Assembly (NCBI RefSeq): GCF_027942865.1
Contig: NC_134507.1
Span: 37,315,711-37,379,710, forward strand
Origin: Odontesthes bonariensis
Lineage: Eukaryota; Chordata; Actinopteri; Atheriniformes; Atherinopsidae
DNA: 64,000 nt
Reading direction: 5' to 3'
In this document: positions 11,208 to 22,500 of the stretch, in pieces
Layout of the letters: every line of letters begins with the position of its first letter
Position numbering within the stretch: position 1 is the stretch's first letter
Position numbers and translations under genes: made by a program
The notes under the pieces: generated by a model
Database searches by the model: none
The model's input: the letters and a program-made list of their open reading frames with translations, nothing else
Told to the model about the DNA's origin: nothing

Positions 11208-13454
11208 TCACACTGCTCCCAGCCCTTCAGAGCTCGCGTCGACTGACAGCGTTGTGTCTTTTTTCACATCAAAATATCTGAGAACAGGGGCTGTGCTCAC
11301 AAGCATCTTCAGCTTCTCAAAGCTTTGCTGCTGCTCAGCATCCCAATGCCAAGCCACATCACTCTCCAGGAGTTTCTGGAGCGGCGCGCTCACATCAGAG
11401 AGGTTTGGGACGAACTTAGCCAGATACTGAAGCATCCCTAGAAACCTCAACAGACCTGCCTTGTCTTCTGGTTCGGGCATGCTCTGTATAGCTCTGACCT
11501 TCTCCTGGTCTGGTTTCACTCCTTCTGCAGACAGAATGTGACCGACGTATGTGATCTCTTTCTTTCTTATTTTACATTTGTCTTTGTTCAACTTCAAGTT
11601 GATGCTCCTGATCCTGTCCATCAGCGCTCTCAGCCTCTTGTCATGCTGTTCCTCATTTTCACCCCACACCAAGATATCATCCACTATATTCACAACTCCC
11701 TCCAAACCTTCCAGTCTCTGTGCAATGCACTTTTGAAACACTTCTGGAGCTGACGACACTCCAAAAGGAAGTCGCAGGAAGCGGTAACGTCCATACGGGG
11801 TGTTGAACGTACATAACTTGGAACTCTCCTCGTCCAACTGTACTTGCCAAAACCCGTGATTGGCGTCCACTACAATGAAAACCTTTACATCTGGTATCTC
11901 TGCGGCGATCTCTTCAACCGTGCGTAGTGGATAGTGTTCTCTTTTTATAGCTTTATTGAGGTCTTGGGGATCGATGCAGATTCTCAGTTTGTTGGGCTTC
12001 ACCACAGTGACCATGCTGTTCACCCAGTCTGTGGGCTCAGTCTGCTTTACTATAACTCCAAGATCCTCCATTCTATCCAGTTCTGCTTTTATTCTGTCCT
12101 TTAATGCTATTGGCACTTTCCTTGGTGCATGGATGACAGGGTTGACATCTGGGTTGAGCTGGATGTGGTGCAGTCCTGGCACGCACCCTAGCCCAGTGAA
12201 CACATCTTCATATTCACTCAGAATGTCAGCGTTGTCTTTGTCATTTACACTGTACACTCTTCTGAGTAATCCTAGCTCTGTGCAGGATTCTCTTCCAAGG
12301 ATAGCAGGTGAGTCTCTCTCTATGATCTGGAATTCTAACTCGTATTCATTGTCTTTGAAATCACATTTGAGCTTTGCCTTGCCTTTTGTAGTGATCATGT
12401 GGCCGGAGTAAGTGACGAGCCTACATCCTGACTTCTGTAGCACTGCGTCCTCTTTTGTGATTTTCTCAAAGTCTCTCATCGACAGCACGTTGCACTCTGC
12501 TCCTGTATCAAGCTTCACAGTTAGCACACTGTTGTTTATTTTGAGCTTTTGAGTCCATTTCTCATTGTCATTGTTCATTGTTGAGACTGCATCCAGTTGC
12601 AGTTCTGCACCTGTTTGCTCACTTTGTCTGATCTCGATACATTCCATAAACATGACATCATCTTCTAGTTGTTGTTCTATCTCATGTACCTTTTTCTCAG
12701 TTTTCCTGTGTTTAAACTGTTGTTTTTGTGACCTACACATGCGACTGAAGTGGTTCTTTAATTTGCACTGGTTGCATATTTTCCCATATGCTGGACACTT
12801 CTTTGGCTCGTGGATGTAGACACACCTGTTACATTCTCCTTTCTCTTTGTCAGTGTCAAACTGCTTGTTACTCTCTTTCTTCACTTTGGTAACTTTTATT
12901 TTATTCACGGCTACATCAGCTTCCTCATGTAGTGCTTTCATGTGACTTTGTGTTACCTCACTTGCTCGACAGATTCCCACAGCCCTTGTCCGGTCTAAAT
13001 CCGTTTCCCTGAGCAACCTTGCTCTCACAGCGTCGTTGTTTATGCCACAGACTACGCGATCTTTTATCAGTTCATCTGTTAGCTGTGCAAACTCACAACC
13101 CTTTGCTTTGTTCTTGAGGTCCGTCACATAAGCATCAATTTCATTCGGTCCTTGGACTCGGGTAAAGAACACGTGTCTCAGGTAAGTGATGTTCTTCCGT
13201 GGCTCACAGTAGTCTCTGAACATTTCTTTCAGTCCGCTAAAACCGTCCACATCTTCGTCAAAGTCCATAGTATTGAATACCTTTATCGCTTCATCTCCAG
13301 CCACGTGAAGGAATGTCGCACATTTCACCTTCTCACTCTTCTCCTCGATGCCCGTCGCAATGAGATAGAGTTCAAACTTTTGAATCCACGTTCGGCAGTT
13401 TTCTGCCAGATTTCCCTCGAAGCTCAGACTGTTCGGAGGTTTTAACTGCTCCAT
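11208..13454 (-). pseudogene. Ty3/gypsy gag-protease-reverse transcriptase, copy B
   Basis: A 748-codon open frame starting MEQLKPPNSLSFEG at 13454, only 19 bases inside the LTR edge with the PBS between. In order: capsid-like gag (residues about 1-190); two cysteine clusters (about 210-245), CNRCVYIHEPKKC and a knuckle CNQCKLKNHFSRMC; aspartic protease with LDTGAECNVLS (about 315); and RT with VVDANHGFWQV in the YxDL-type position, FGVSSAPEVFQ and the catalytic IVDDILVWG (about 600). The frame ends at the start of RNase H (SVDASSEGLGAV). Gag and pol share one frame. The element is incomplete downstream, so I call it a pseudogene although this part is open. Confidence 0.92.
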
Positions 13455-13459
13455 TTTTG

Positions 13460-13472
13460 ACTTCTGACACCA
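13460..13472 (-). promoter_or_regulatory. Primer-binding site, tRNA-Leu type
   Basis: On the minus strand TGGTGTCAGAAGT directly follows the LTR end ...ATTACA. It is complementary to the 3' end of tRNA-Leu (ACTTCTGACA plus CCA). It lies just before the gag start codon, as expected for minus-strand priming. Confidence 0.8.
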
Positions 13473-13684
13473 TGTAATATTGTGTTAACGTAATATATGA
13501 ACGGAGACACGGCTGTGACCAAACTTGTTCACTTTACTTCCAGTTCTTCTTCTACGAACACCTCAGCAGGTCGGAGTCATATATACAACATATATCACAA
13601 GTTTTTTCCATTTCTCACCTCTATGGCCGATTACCTTAGGTACTCGATAGTAACCCTTTCTCTTCTCTCGGTTAGACCAATTGC
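13473..13684 (-). repeat. Partial 5' LTR of gypsy copy B
   Basis: Begins (plus strand) TGTAATATTGTG next to the PBS, so the sense LTR ends ...ACA. It is cut at 13684 by the second hAT copy. The other LTR edge may be TGTGACGACC on the minus strand near 16992, beyond the hAT, but the junctions lack a target duplication. Confidence 0.6.
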
Positions 13685-13728
13685 TAGTGATGTTACCTCC
13701 AACACCGAAGCTCCGAAGCACGCTTCAA

Positions 13729-15203
13729 CAGGGCCGGGGTGGGCCATTTTCTCAGTCCGGGAATTTAATTCAAATTCAGGCCACTCTGATATGGAGGAGG
13801 AATTTGAGTCCATGAAAAAAGATAAAACAAACAAAAAACAATCGATAACAATAAAAAAATATATTTAATAGTGAGTTGATAACCACAGTGTGCGCGCCTC
13901 TGTGGAAATGCACGATATGACGGCGAGACGAAATAGGTTACAGTTGCAGAGGAGATAAGCGTGACAGCACATTTGAAACTGTTTGTCAAAAAATGGAAAA
14001 CTGGAATGTAAAGCAAGTGTTCGGTTCGTTTACACACAGCAAGCACGGGTCTGCATCTGCATTCGTGTTCAGTCCGAAATGGATAGAAATCAACAAGAAA
14101 ACAGATTCTTCCTTTCACATCAAAGCGTCGTGCCCGCGCGGTGTCCGGATAAGTGCTCAGTGCAACTTGAAAATAGAACAGTCTATTCCCTGCACGGGCG
14201 TGAGCGGGCTCAGCTCACATTATAATAAATGGGAGGGGAAGGCTTGAACATGAAACATGATGCTGATTCCCGCGGATAGAACGCGCGTGCAGACTCTCCG
14301 GTAATTAAAAAAGGCAACTAAACACCCCAACGTGCTCGCGCTGCCCCTGCCCTGCCATACTGCCCCTGTCCCTGCGCACGCAAACCATGTACAATATTTG
14401 CATACAGCCCTTCTAAATAACTATATTTATTTTAATTGCATGTTTGAGATGCATTTAATAACAAATATCAAACAACAAATGTGATCGCCCCTATTTAATA
14501 TTGCGTTAGTAACCACATGTGAGCGCCTGTGGGAATGCAGGCTACAGTTGATGAGGAGATAAAGCGTGATAAAGCTTAATTGTTCATCAGAACTGGAATG
14601 TAAAGAAAGTGTTCGGTTCTTCTTTGAATATAGGAATACACTTCTAAATCATATAAATTGTGAGATTTTACATATTTAACAACAAAAGCTGTCAGATGAC
14701 AGTTGAGTTGACATTGCAAACGTTCGCCACGTTATAGCCTATTTGATCAAATTCACAACACGGCCTATTATCCATATCGCTCAGTAACCTACCAGCTTGT
14801 CTTGAGAAGATATCTGTCAATTTGGCACATTTGGCTGCCACCTCCTGTCTTTTTTTGAGCTTAGCCCTCTCTGTTCCACCTGGCCTCTTTCTACCCTCCA
14901 TCACTGATGCGCTCTGTTCCGCGCCATTGTTATTTAAAAGACGAGCCATGGGCCAAACCATCTGAAACATTTGGGAGGAGAGAATTCCCTTACATGGTAG
15001 AACCTATTTAATCTGCTGTGATGCAGCAGGCGGCTGCGCTGCAATGGTGAATTTATGCAGACTACAGTTCAATTGATATTAATGCAAGAATAAGATAAGT
15101 GACAAAAATTAGTTACAACTATTTTCCCCATGGGCCAAACAGCCCAGGTCGATGGTTTGGGCCGGGATAGGTCCCGGATAATACCATTGCCAAACCGGCA
15201 TTG
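13729..15203. mobile_element. Nested hAT element with 8-bp target duplication
   Basis: CGCTTCAA is repeated at 13721-13728 and 15204-15211, and copy 1 of the host element has that site once, which proves the insertion. The ends are CAGGGCCGG and CCGGCATTG (inverted: CAATGCCGG). Most of the 1475 bp is non-coding, with a transposase N-terminus remnant at 14692-14970 on the minus strand. Confidence 0.9.
14692..14970 (-). pseudogene. hAT transposase N-terminal remnant
   Basis: A 92-codon minus-strand frame with EGRKRPGGTERAKLKKRQE and CAKLTDIFSRQ. It resembles the basic start of the ZMYM/hAT-type transposase group (GAxxRxxKKxR then KxTxxF). No catalytic domain is present. This fits the nested hAT being a deletion derivative. 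The match is by eye only. Confidence 0.55.
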
Positions 15204-15342
15204 CGCTTCAAACTCGACAGGGTAGTTATAGTGAAGCAGTGGGCCGGAGCTTGCTTCATGTGACGTCACTGATGACGTTTGAACCACTTCACTGCTTCAT
15301 TCAGACCGAGTCAGCTGACTGCTTCCAGTTGATAGCGGAGCT

Positions 15343-15640
15343 TTGAAAATTTGCCACGATTCAGTGTATTCAAGATGGCTGAAGCCCCGGTTCATGTCCC
15401 ACGTTCTACACGTATTATACGTTATGAACAGCTCTCGTTTTTTGATATTCAGAATTTTGGATTATTCTCTCATGGAGCAACCATCGAGGAAGCGTTCTAA
15501 AGTGTGGGAATATTTCCACCCAAACAGTTCCTTCAGCACACCAGCCTCCTCTGTTCCCTGTGACAGAGTATTTTCCAAAGCTGGAGAAATTGACTAAAAA
15601 AAAAGAAACTGTTTGAGTCCTTCTACTGTGCAAAAACTAC
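15343..15640 (+). pseudogene. Fused hAT transposase remnant (BED end plus C-terminus)
   Basis: The same deletion product as in copy 1, but here the two ends are in one frame: DYSLMEQPSRKRSKVWEYF is followed directly by TPASSVPCDRVFSKAGEID. The frame stops right after (15597), where copy 1 continues with SKKKRN, because of a base change in a run of A. It cannot make a working transposase. A DNA-binding plus dimerisation peptide is conceivable, but no expression signal is seen. Confidence 0.75.
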
Positions 15641-15764
15641 TTTTCTTTAATAAAAACACCTGAAGTAACACAAGCACCCTCTTTATTACACCAAGCACAC
15701 TCCCAAAGAAAATATGAATGACAAACCAAAAATTTTCACATTGTTTTTAAATTATTATTCCATC

Positions 15765-16480
15765 CATCATCTTCCGCTTCTCCGGGGGTCGGGTCGCGGG
15801 GGCAGCAGCTTAAGCAGAGAAACCCAGGCGTCCCTGTCCCCGGCCACTTCCTCCAGCTCTTCTGGGGGGACCCCGAGGCGTTCCCCTGCCAGAGATCCAA
15901 CGTGTCCGGGGTCTTCCCCGGGGTCTGCTCCCAGTGGGACGTGTCTCACCAGGCGTCCAGGAGGCATTCTAACCAGATGCCCGAGCCACCTCATCTGACT
16001 CCTCTGGATGCAGAGGAGCAGCGGTTCTACTCCGAGCCCCTCCCGGATGACCGAGCTTCTCACCCTATCCACCTACTGTCCTGGCGGTGAATCGCCACGC
16101 AGCACACGCAACCGCCGGCAAAGCAAAATGAAGCATAAACGTCTCGAGCCATTAACGCAAGTGCAAGACGCAAGCGCAAGGGCAGTTAAAAGAGGTATAA
16201 CTCAGCCTTAAGGGAGAGCCCAGACACCCTGTGGAGGAAACTCATTTCGGCCGCTTGTATTGGCGATCTCGTTCTTTCGGTCACTACCCACAGCTCGTGA
16301 CCATAGGTGAGGGTAGGAACATAGATTGACCGGTAAATCGAGAGCTTCTCCTTCTGGCTCAGCTGATGGCGCACCGATCCGCCTGTCAACCTCCCGCTGC
16401 ATTCGTCCCTCACTCGTGAACAAGACCCCGAGATACTTGAACTCCTCCACTTGGGGAAGGATCTCATTCCCGAACCGGAG
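15765..16480 (-). pseudogene. L2-like LINE 3' fragment with a small insertion
   Basis: Minus strand, from 16480 downwards: EEFKYLGVLFTSEGR, the RDxxxLYRS-like region and HRVSGLSL; then about 120 foreign bases (about 16085-16205); then DRVRSSVIREGLGVEPLLL, MRWLGHLVRMPPGR and the Pro-rich LINE end, finishing in CCATCCATC at about 15765. It is the fuller version of the piece in hAT copy 1. Confidence 0.8.
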
Positions 16481-16729
16481 AGGGCAAATTATTATTTCAT
16501 GGGTAAATTAATCAATCTTTAATGAGGTACTACAAACCCATATGTACAACACACATACATACGTGTTATTATATGCATCACATTCGCAGGGCTTCATAAG
16601 GTGCAACAATCGCTACGCCAGTAGATGTCACCCAAGGGAATTGAATGAAGCTTCGGGTAGTGAACCACTTTATGACACAATGGTTCAAAATGATTCAATG
16701 CTTCAAAAAGCCTCGTTTTGTCATCACTA

Positions 16730-17211
16730 AGAAACGTGGAAGTCAGTTGTCAGTGGTGTATGCATGCCTGAGTGTGTGAATGTGTAAGCGATCACAAAGC
16801 AACAAAAATAGCCGCCGCCCTGCAAGTCAAAGGCAAGTCAGGAGGGATCGAAACTGGCAAGACAGGAGCTTTTGAAGCACAAGCCCCAGGTGTGCTCAAT
16901 CAGTCTGACGAGCACTCCTTACTCTCTGCAGAAGGGAAGAAGCACTAAAGAGAACCGGGACATCTAGTGGAGCGGAGGGGTCGTCACAATATACATACAT
17001 ATTTAAATTATATTAAATTATCATATTATATTTTATATTACTATATGTGTATTAGAATTAAACTATTGAAATATTATGGTATTTATAATAGCAGCAGGTG
17101 TTTTGATGTTTGTTTACATTTGTCTTCTGTATCAGAAGTTTTTGTTTGTGAAATGACTTTTTATTGTCAATTGCACTGTTGCTTAGATGTGAAAATCTTA
17201 TGAGCATGATT
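16730..17211. other. Possible far part of the gypsy LTR, then AT-rich DNA
   Basis: 16730-16992 may be the rest of the copy B LTR: on the minus strand it would start TGTGACGACCCC. No second LTR is available to test this. From 16993 the DNA is AT-rich and non-coding. Confidence 0.35.
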
Positions 17212-17212
17212 G

Positions 17213-17248
<36 letters not shown>
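17212..17248. repeat. (TA)n microsatellite
   Basis: Nearly pure TA dinucleotides with one GTA interruption. Confidence 0.95.
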
Positions 17249-17805
17249 CCTATATTTAAATTATATTATATTATATTGTATGTATATGTAGCCTATATCA
17301 TGCATATGTTATTCCATCACACATAATACTGAGTCATTATATCATATTATATTATATATTATGGTATTTATATTAGACTATTTAAATATTTTGAGTTATG
17401 TATACTTTACTGCTATAGAAATATAGAACGCTGCAGCTGTTTTGATGTTTGTTCACCATTGTCTTTTTTGTAATGTTGGTTTGTCAAATTACTGTTTATT
17501 GTCAATTGCACTGTTCAAGGTAGTTTCTCAATGCACATATTTGAAACGCAACTATAAAAAAACACTGCAAGTGTCTCACTATTTGATTTGTATGCTATTT
17601 CTCTTAATGATGGTCAGTAGTAGCTAAACAAGCACCATTTCGATAGTTTAGATTTGTACATGAGCTGTGGGAGTACAAGAAAAGTGAGCGTCTATCAGCG
17701 ATTATCATAGACGTGTGCACATGTGTCTACTATGGAGGTTATAGCCTAATTAGATAAAGATTCAAACATTGAGACAAATCTTTTGGGGGGTACTCCACGT
17801 GGAAA
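17249..17805. other. AT-rich, nothing recognised
   Basis: Contains TATTATAT-rich runs and two loosely related blocks (GTTTTGATGTTTGTTNAC at about 17099 and 17437) that suggest an old local duplication. No gene. Confidence 0.5.
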
Positions 17806-18065
17806 ATATCCAGTGAAAATGCCTTGTTGATGTGAGAGGTCGGAGGAGAATGGGCAGACTGGTTCCAGGTGACAGGAAGGCAACAGGAACTCCAATAAGC
17901 GCTCGTTCCAACCAAGGAAGGCAGAAGAAGCTGCGCAGCAGCAGCAGGAGACCACACCGGGTGCTGCTCCTGTCAGCTGACAGCAGGACACTGAGGCTCA
18001 CTGGAACTGGGCAGTAGAAGATTGGAAAAACGCTGCCTGGCCTGACGAGTCTCCATTTCAGTCGC
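17806..18065 (+). pseudogene. Tc1-type transposase fragment
   Basis: Plus-strand text matching the middle of a fish Tc1-like transposase gene: a block around GTGAGAGGTCGGAGGAGAATG (the ARRRMGRLV-like part), then AGGAGACCACACCGGGTGCT, and AGAAGATTGGAAAAACGC-TGCCTGG leading to GACGAGTCTCCATTTC, the W-S-D-E-S-x-F region. Pieces in between are missing, so it is internally deleted. The start of the block recurs at 18686. Confidence 0.75.
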
Positions 18066-18619
18066 AGTCGATTTAGTGGCAGAACGGAAAAATGACATTT
18101 CCGCTATAGTTCCGCTGACGGCTGCAGCTACCGGGTTAGTTTGTTTCATTGTGAGACCCCTGTGGTAGCTCTCAATTAAACAAAATAACTGGAATTGAAA
18201 CCCTTTTTTTTTTTACCCTTTTTACATAAAAATGAGCTTTGCAAGCGCGTAGCGCTAATTGTTGAGGATGTGCGCAAGGGATGCTGCAAACAAAAAGGCA
18301 GCCGGGATAAACACGTGTATCCATGATCAAAAGCAGGTATATTTCTGGCCTAAGAATGAATGGATAGAATCCTTGGACAACAAGCAACACTTTGCAGCCC
18401 TTTTTCTAGGTTTACATGAAGCTTGTGACACAGTGAATGTTAAAAGTTAATTAGACCTATTAGTGGAGGACTGTGTGAGGGCTCAATGCTGGGACCACTG
18501 GGGGGTCTCAAACTCAAAACAAATGAACTGAAATTTACCATTTTTACGAAAAATTAGCTTTTTACACATGACTAACGTGCGCACGTTCTATAGATATGTC
18601 AAATTGAATGCGTTCATTT
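18066..18619. other. No gene seen
   Basis: Non-coding, with a T run near 18206. It separates the two Tc1 fragments. Confidence 0.4.
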
Positions 18620-18785
18620 CTGATCTGTTGGGATTTTCACCCACAGCCATCTCTGGAGTTGACAGAGAATGGTCCTAAAAAGAGAAAATATCCAGTGAAA
18701 ATGCCTTGTTGATGTGAGAGGTCAGAGGAGAATGGGCAGACTGGTTCCAGGTGACAGGAAGGCAACAGGAACTCCAATAAGCACC
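18620..18785 (+). pseudogene. Second Tc1-type transposase fragment
   Basis: Starts GATCTGTTGGGATTTTCACC, continues with CATCTCTGGAGTTGACAGAG and AAAGAGAAAATATCCAGTG, and then the same ~100 bp block as at 17806. Together these are the helix-turn-helix end and linker of a Tc1 transposase. It overlaps the 17806 fragment in content, so two copies or a duplication are involved. Confidence 0.75.
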
Positions 18786-19183
18786 TGCCTTCACGGCTGC
18801 TCTCCTCTCCCAACATCCAGGCTCTCGTGCCCTGTGCGCACACAAATCCAGCCCGAGAGGCTCCAGGCCCTCCAGCCGGCCCTGTGTACCCACACTTAAG
18901 CACCACTCCCCGGCCATACACTCCAGTCCGCACCCGCTGGAGCTCCGCGCCCCTGGTACTGTGAAACACTTTGAAAATGTTTAAAGTCACCAGGCTGCCT
19001 GGTCCAGGCACACTCACCTGAACTCAAGCACCAGGGATGCTCAGGGTTTCCTGAACATAACACTGAGTTCCCTGTACTCCAATGGCCTCCACAGTCGCAA
19101 CTCAGTGCATTTAGGCATGTAGAGGTGACAAGACAACCTGCTGAAGTTCAACCCGAGCATCAGAATGGAGAAGAACGGGGATT

Positions 19184-19240
19184 AAAGGGACTTTGAACGT
19201 GGCATGGCATTGTTGGTGCCAGACGGGCTGGTCTGCCGGT
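19184..19240 (+). pseudogene. Third Tc1-type fragment (N-terminal part)
   Basis: GACTTTGAACGTGGCATG, TTGGTGCCAGACGGGCTGG and the following bases match the segment that normally lies just upstream of the block at 18620. The order in the window is scrambled. Confidence 0.65.
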
Positions 19241-19476
19241 GCACAGTGCAAGTGTGTGGTGGATATGTCTACCTGCCACAGTGCCACAGGATGTGGAAGA
19301 GTGTGCTAATGTGTGCCCCCCATTATGGGTCAGACTGGTGTGTTTCTCCTTTGAGGTGATATTTCAGTGTAATACCAAGGACTGAAATTAGTGACTCAGT
19401 AAATCAGTCATTCTGATAGATTTGAACAATATGTGGTATTCATTTAAGGTTTTGCTGATGATACAAAGTCTAAAAA

Positions 19477-19485
<9 letters not shown>

Positions 19486-19548
<63 letters not shown>
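19486..19548. repeat. (CA)n microsatellite
   Basis: About 30 CA units without interruption. Confidence 0.97.
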
Positions 19549-19549
<1 letters not shown>

Positions 19550-22500
19550 ATAAATAAGACTTAATTCTCCCTCAGCAAGAAGACACAGCTTTGATAATTG
19601 AGTCTGTGATGCCCTCTGGTGCTACACAGAAGCCATTACGGGACACAACTTACAATTTTGATTGTTAACATAATTACCATCTTTTCATATTATAAGACAG
19701 TGATTCTGGATATTCACTGACCGACCAGCATTGCTTCGCTCTGCAGAAGATGAAACGCCGGCTTTGTTTGATTGACGCAACATGTGAGCTGTGAATGTGA
19801 GACATGTGTCAGTGGGCCTCTGAACTTGTGAGGTTTATGTGGGGTATAATTCATACTGCAGACTCTACACACATTGCACATCTCAGTTGAATATCAAGTG
19901 TTTTGTCATTTAAGCCTTTATGCCCACTACTTTACTTTACTAGATTAAGTGATGCACTTTGTCAAAGCTTTCAAATCAATCTGTTTGAACTAAATCTGAA
20001 GCAAAAATGAAGTGTCAGAAATCCCTACCCTGATAGTTCAACAAAATGGCTGTGATGCAGGCTGAAAGCTACATTTGGATAAGTGATGCAAAATAAAACC
20101 CAATGTTAAGTATGACTTTTAGGCGTTTAAGTGTACAACTCATGTAAAAGACTTCTATATATTCATCAGTTATTTAAAACATTGGTTATTTTTTTTATTA
20201 ATGTTTAACTTACAGTTGTAAAAATAAGTTTAACTCATTTTAGATAGCAAGTAAGCAATAAACTTAATCTCTTTTTTTGGATGGGTCAGTAAAAGGACCA
20301 AGTATAAGACTACTGAACACTTGGCAGAGGCCAAGTACCTGTATCCCTGCCAAATGCAGGACCTGATCCAACCACTGACAACAAAGTACTGTAGTTTAGT
20401 TTCTTTCTCTTCATCAGCAGATTGTGCGGTACTCTGCCGCCACCTACTGTTGACGCGCTTAGTACTGCAGTCTGTGGCACAAACTACATCTTAGTTGGGC
20501 TTCCTGGTGAAATAAACAAACAAAATTGACATATCTACGCTCTTTTGTGTGTCCCTATTATACTGTAAAATAATCGCTTAGGCTTTGATTATTTGAAAGC
20601 TGCAGTTCCTGTCAGGAGGTGTCACCATGAAGTCAAACCTGGAACAACCATCTGCTTGCAGTATCTTTCTTTGCTGATATTTTACCTGCGTAGAAGTAAA
20701 GGTACTGCTGTAAAATTCCAGTTCATTCAAATTCAGCACATCACATTTATGGACACCTCGGACGAGCTGTGGAACTTAATTGAAAACATACAGAAACAGT
20801 ACATATATGTATATACTTTGAAGAATATCAATTCCAAATATAATAGATAAAGAAGGAATGTCACCCACTTACAGAATTGTGAGCATATCAATCAATTCCA
20901 CCTTTGCTAATAAAGACATGAGTTTAACTTCTTTCATGCGCCCAAGATACACACAACACTAACTGAAGGAATAAAGTTACATCCTCTCTGTTTTTTGTTT
21001 ATAACCATCCAAAAAAGACCTAGAAGCGGTCAATTTCTAGTTCATGCTGGCGGCCACAGACTGCAGTGACAACAAAGTGAACAGTAGTTACATTCTAAAC
21101 AGAAACGTGGACAAAGAAACACTTTTCCAGTTTGCTTCTGCATCTTAGTTACAGAAGCATGACCAAGATGCATGAGTTGCCGTCCTCTCATTTACTTCCA
21201 CAGGCTGCTTGGTTACCACTGTCTGCTTATCTAATTTTGGTGACTGAAAAGTGGATGAAAAAGATTTTATGATTGAAACAAGGTTTACATGAAGAAGAAA
21301 TAATGAGTAAACTGCTTAGGGGTAAATGTAGTCTCAATTTAGATGAGGACAGATATTTATGCCTTGATGAGGTACGATACTAGATGTATCGTTGAAATCA
21401 TGTCAAGGGCTCATTAATCCAAAAAAAGTTGCAGTCATGGGAATGTGTTGGTGATGGACAAGAGGCTGAGTACTGTGAACTGGTCGTCCCATACATGGCA
21501 TGGAAACAATTAGTTTCTCTTGAATGTCCGAGCCAGTGGCTCAAAGAAACTGAACTAACTAATAAAGAAGACTGACTTTGTGCTGGGTACTGCCCTGGAG
21601 CTGGTTGTGCACAGGAGAATGTTGCAAAAGCTGCTCAACATGAAGAACAACGCCACACGCTCTCTTCATAGTAATTAAAGAGTGACGTGTGTTCTGTCAG
21701 AGGCTTCTTCAGCTTTGCTGCAACATTGAACAATAGGGGCGGTGTTTCCTGCCAACAGCAATAATTCCATGCAATGAAACAACAACATTAGAATTTCACT
21801 CTTGTGTTGATAAAATATCATTTCATTCTATTCTATTCTATTTCATTCTATTGCATTCCATTCCATTTCAATACAAAACTGGGTAGCCAGGAGGAAACTG
21901 CACAAAGGACTGATAGAAAGCTGGAAGTTTGAATACAACTGGGGATGATCAGGTACGTGGATGCAAGCATGCTGATTTCAGAACATGTAAAAAGTGAGGG
22001 AAGCGGCACCTGGGGACAGGGGAAGGAGACAAGGACAATGAAGACCTCTTTTAGGTGGAAAATAGCAAGACAGAAGAAAAGAAAAAGAATACAAGTTCAT
22101 GACCAAATAGGTGAGATGATAAGCCACCTGTATCCTAACATGGTACGGTCAGAATGATCACAGATTGAATGGCTTTTGTACAAGAAAAGCCACTTTCAGT
22201 CACCTTCAGACAGAAATACTAATACGACACGGCTATCCAAATAAAACCATCCTGCTGGTCGTTGTTTTATGAAGAGAAAAACAAAGTTTACGGGGACATA
22301 CTTGGCTTTGTCTTTATAACAATAGAAGACTTTATAACAGTGAAGACCATAAAGATGCTCAAAGCTAAATTCAAGAAGTAACATAAAGGAAAACAGACTC
22401 ATTTTCTCAGTTCTCTGATTTGAGTGATAATTGTTGTAATGACAAATAAAAGGCGAGAGGTCTTACTTAAGAGTGGACTTAAGAGTCTTCTGAACAATAA

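Larger units (their letters stand above)
9254..13684 (-). mobile_element. Ty3/gypsy retrotransposon, copy B, interrupted by a hAT element
   Basis: Minus-strand element containing, in transcription order, part of a 5' LTR (13473-13684), a PBS (13460-13472), gag-protease-RT in one frame (11208-13454), RNase H and the start of integrase (10489-11117), and a last integrase scrap (9254-9346). A hAT element sits in the integrase at 9347-10488. Order protease, RT, RNase H, integrase is that of Ty3/gypsy. No 3' LTR is visible. Confidence 0.85.
13685..16729 (+). mobile_element. hAT element, copy 2, inverted, with nested hAT
   Basis: The same family as 9347-10488, reversed: it starts TAGTGATGTTACCTCC and ends CCTCGTTTTGTCATCACTA. 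It contains a second hAT (13729-15203), the transposase remnant (15343-15640) and the L2-like LINE piece (15765-16480). The flanks CCAATTGC and AGAAACGT differ, so unlike copy 1 it has no target duplication. One side was probably rearranged after insertion. Confidence 0.85.

Noticed and set aside
17732-18001. Minus-strand frames with conserved-looking Pro/Ser text (LPVTWNQSAHS)
   Set aside because: They are the antisense shadow of the Tc1 transposase fragment. The same text recurs at 18675-18917 for the same reason.
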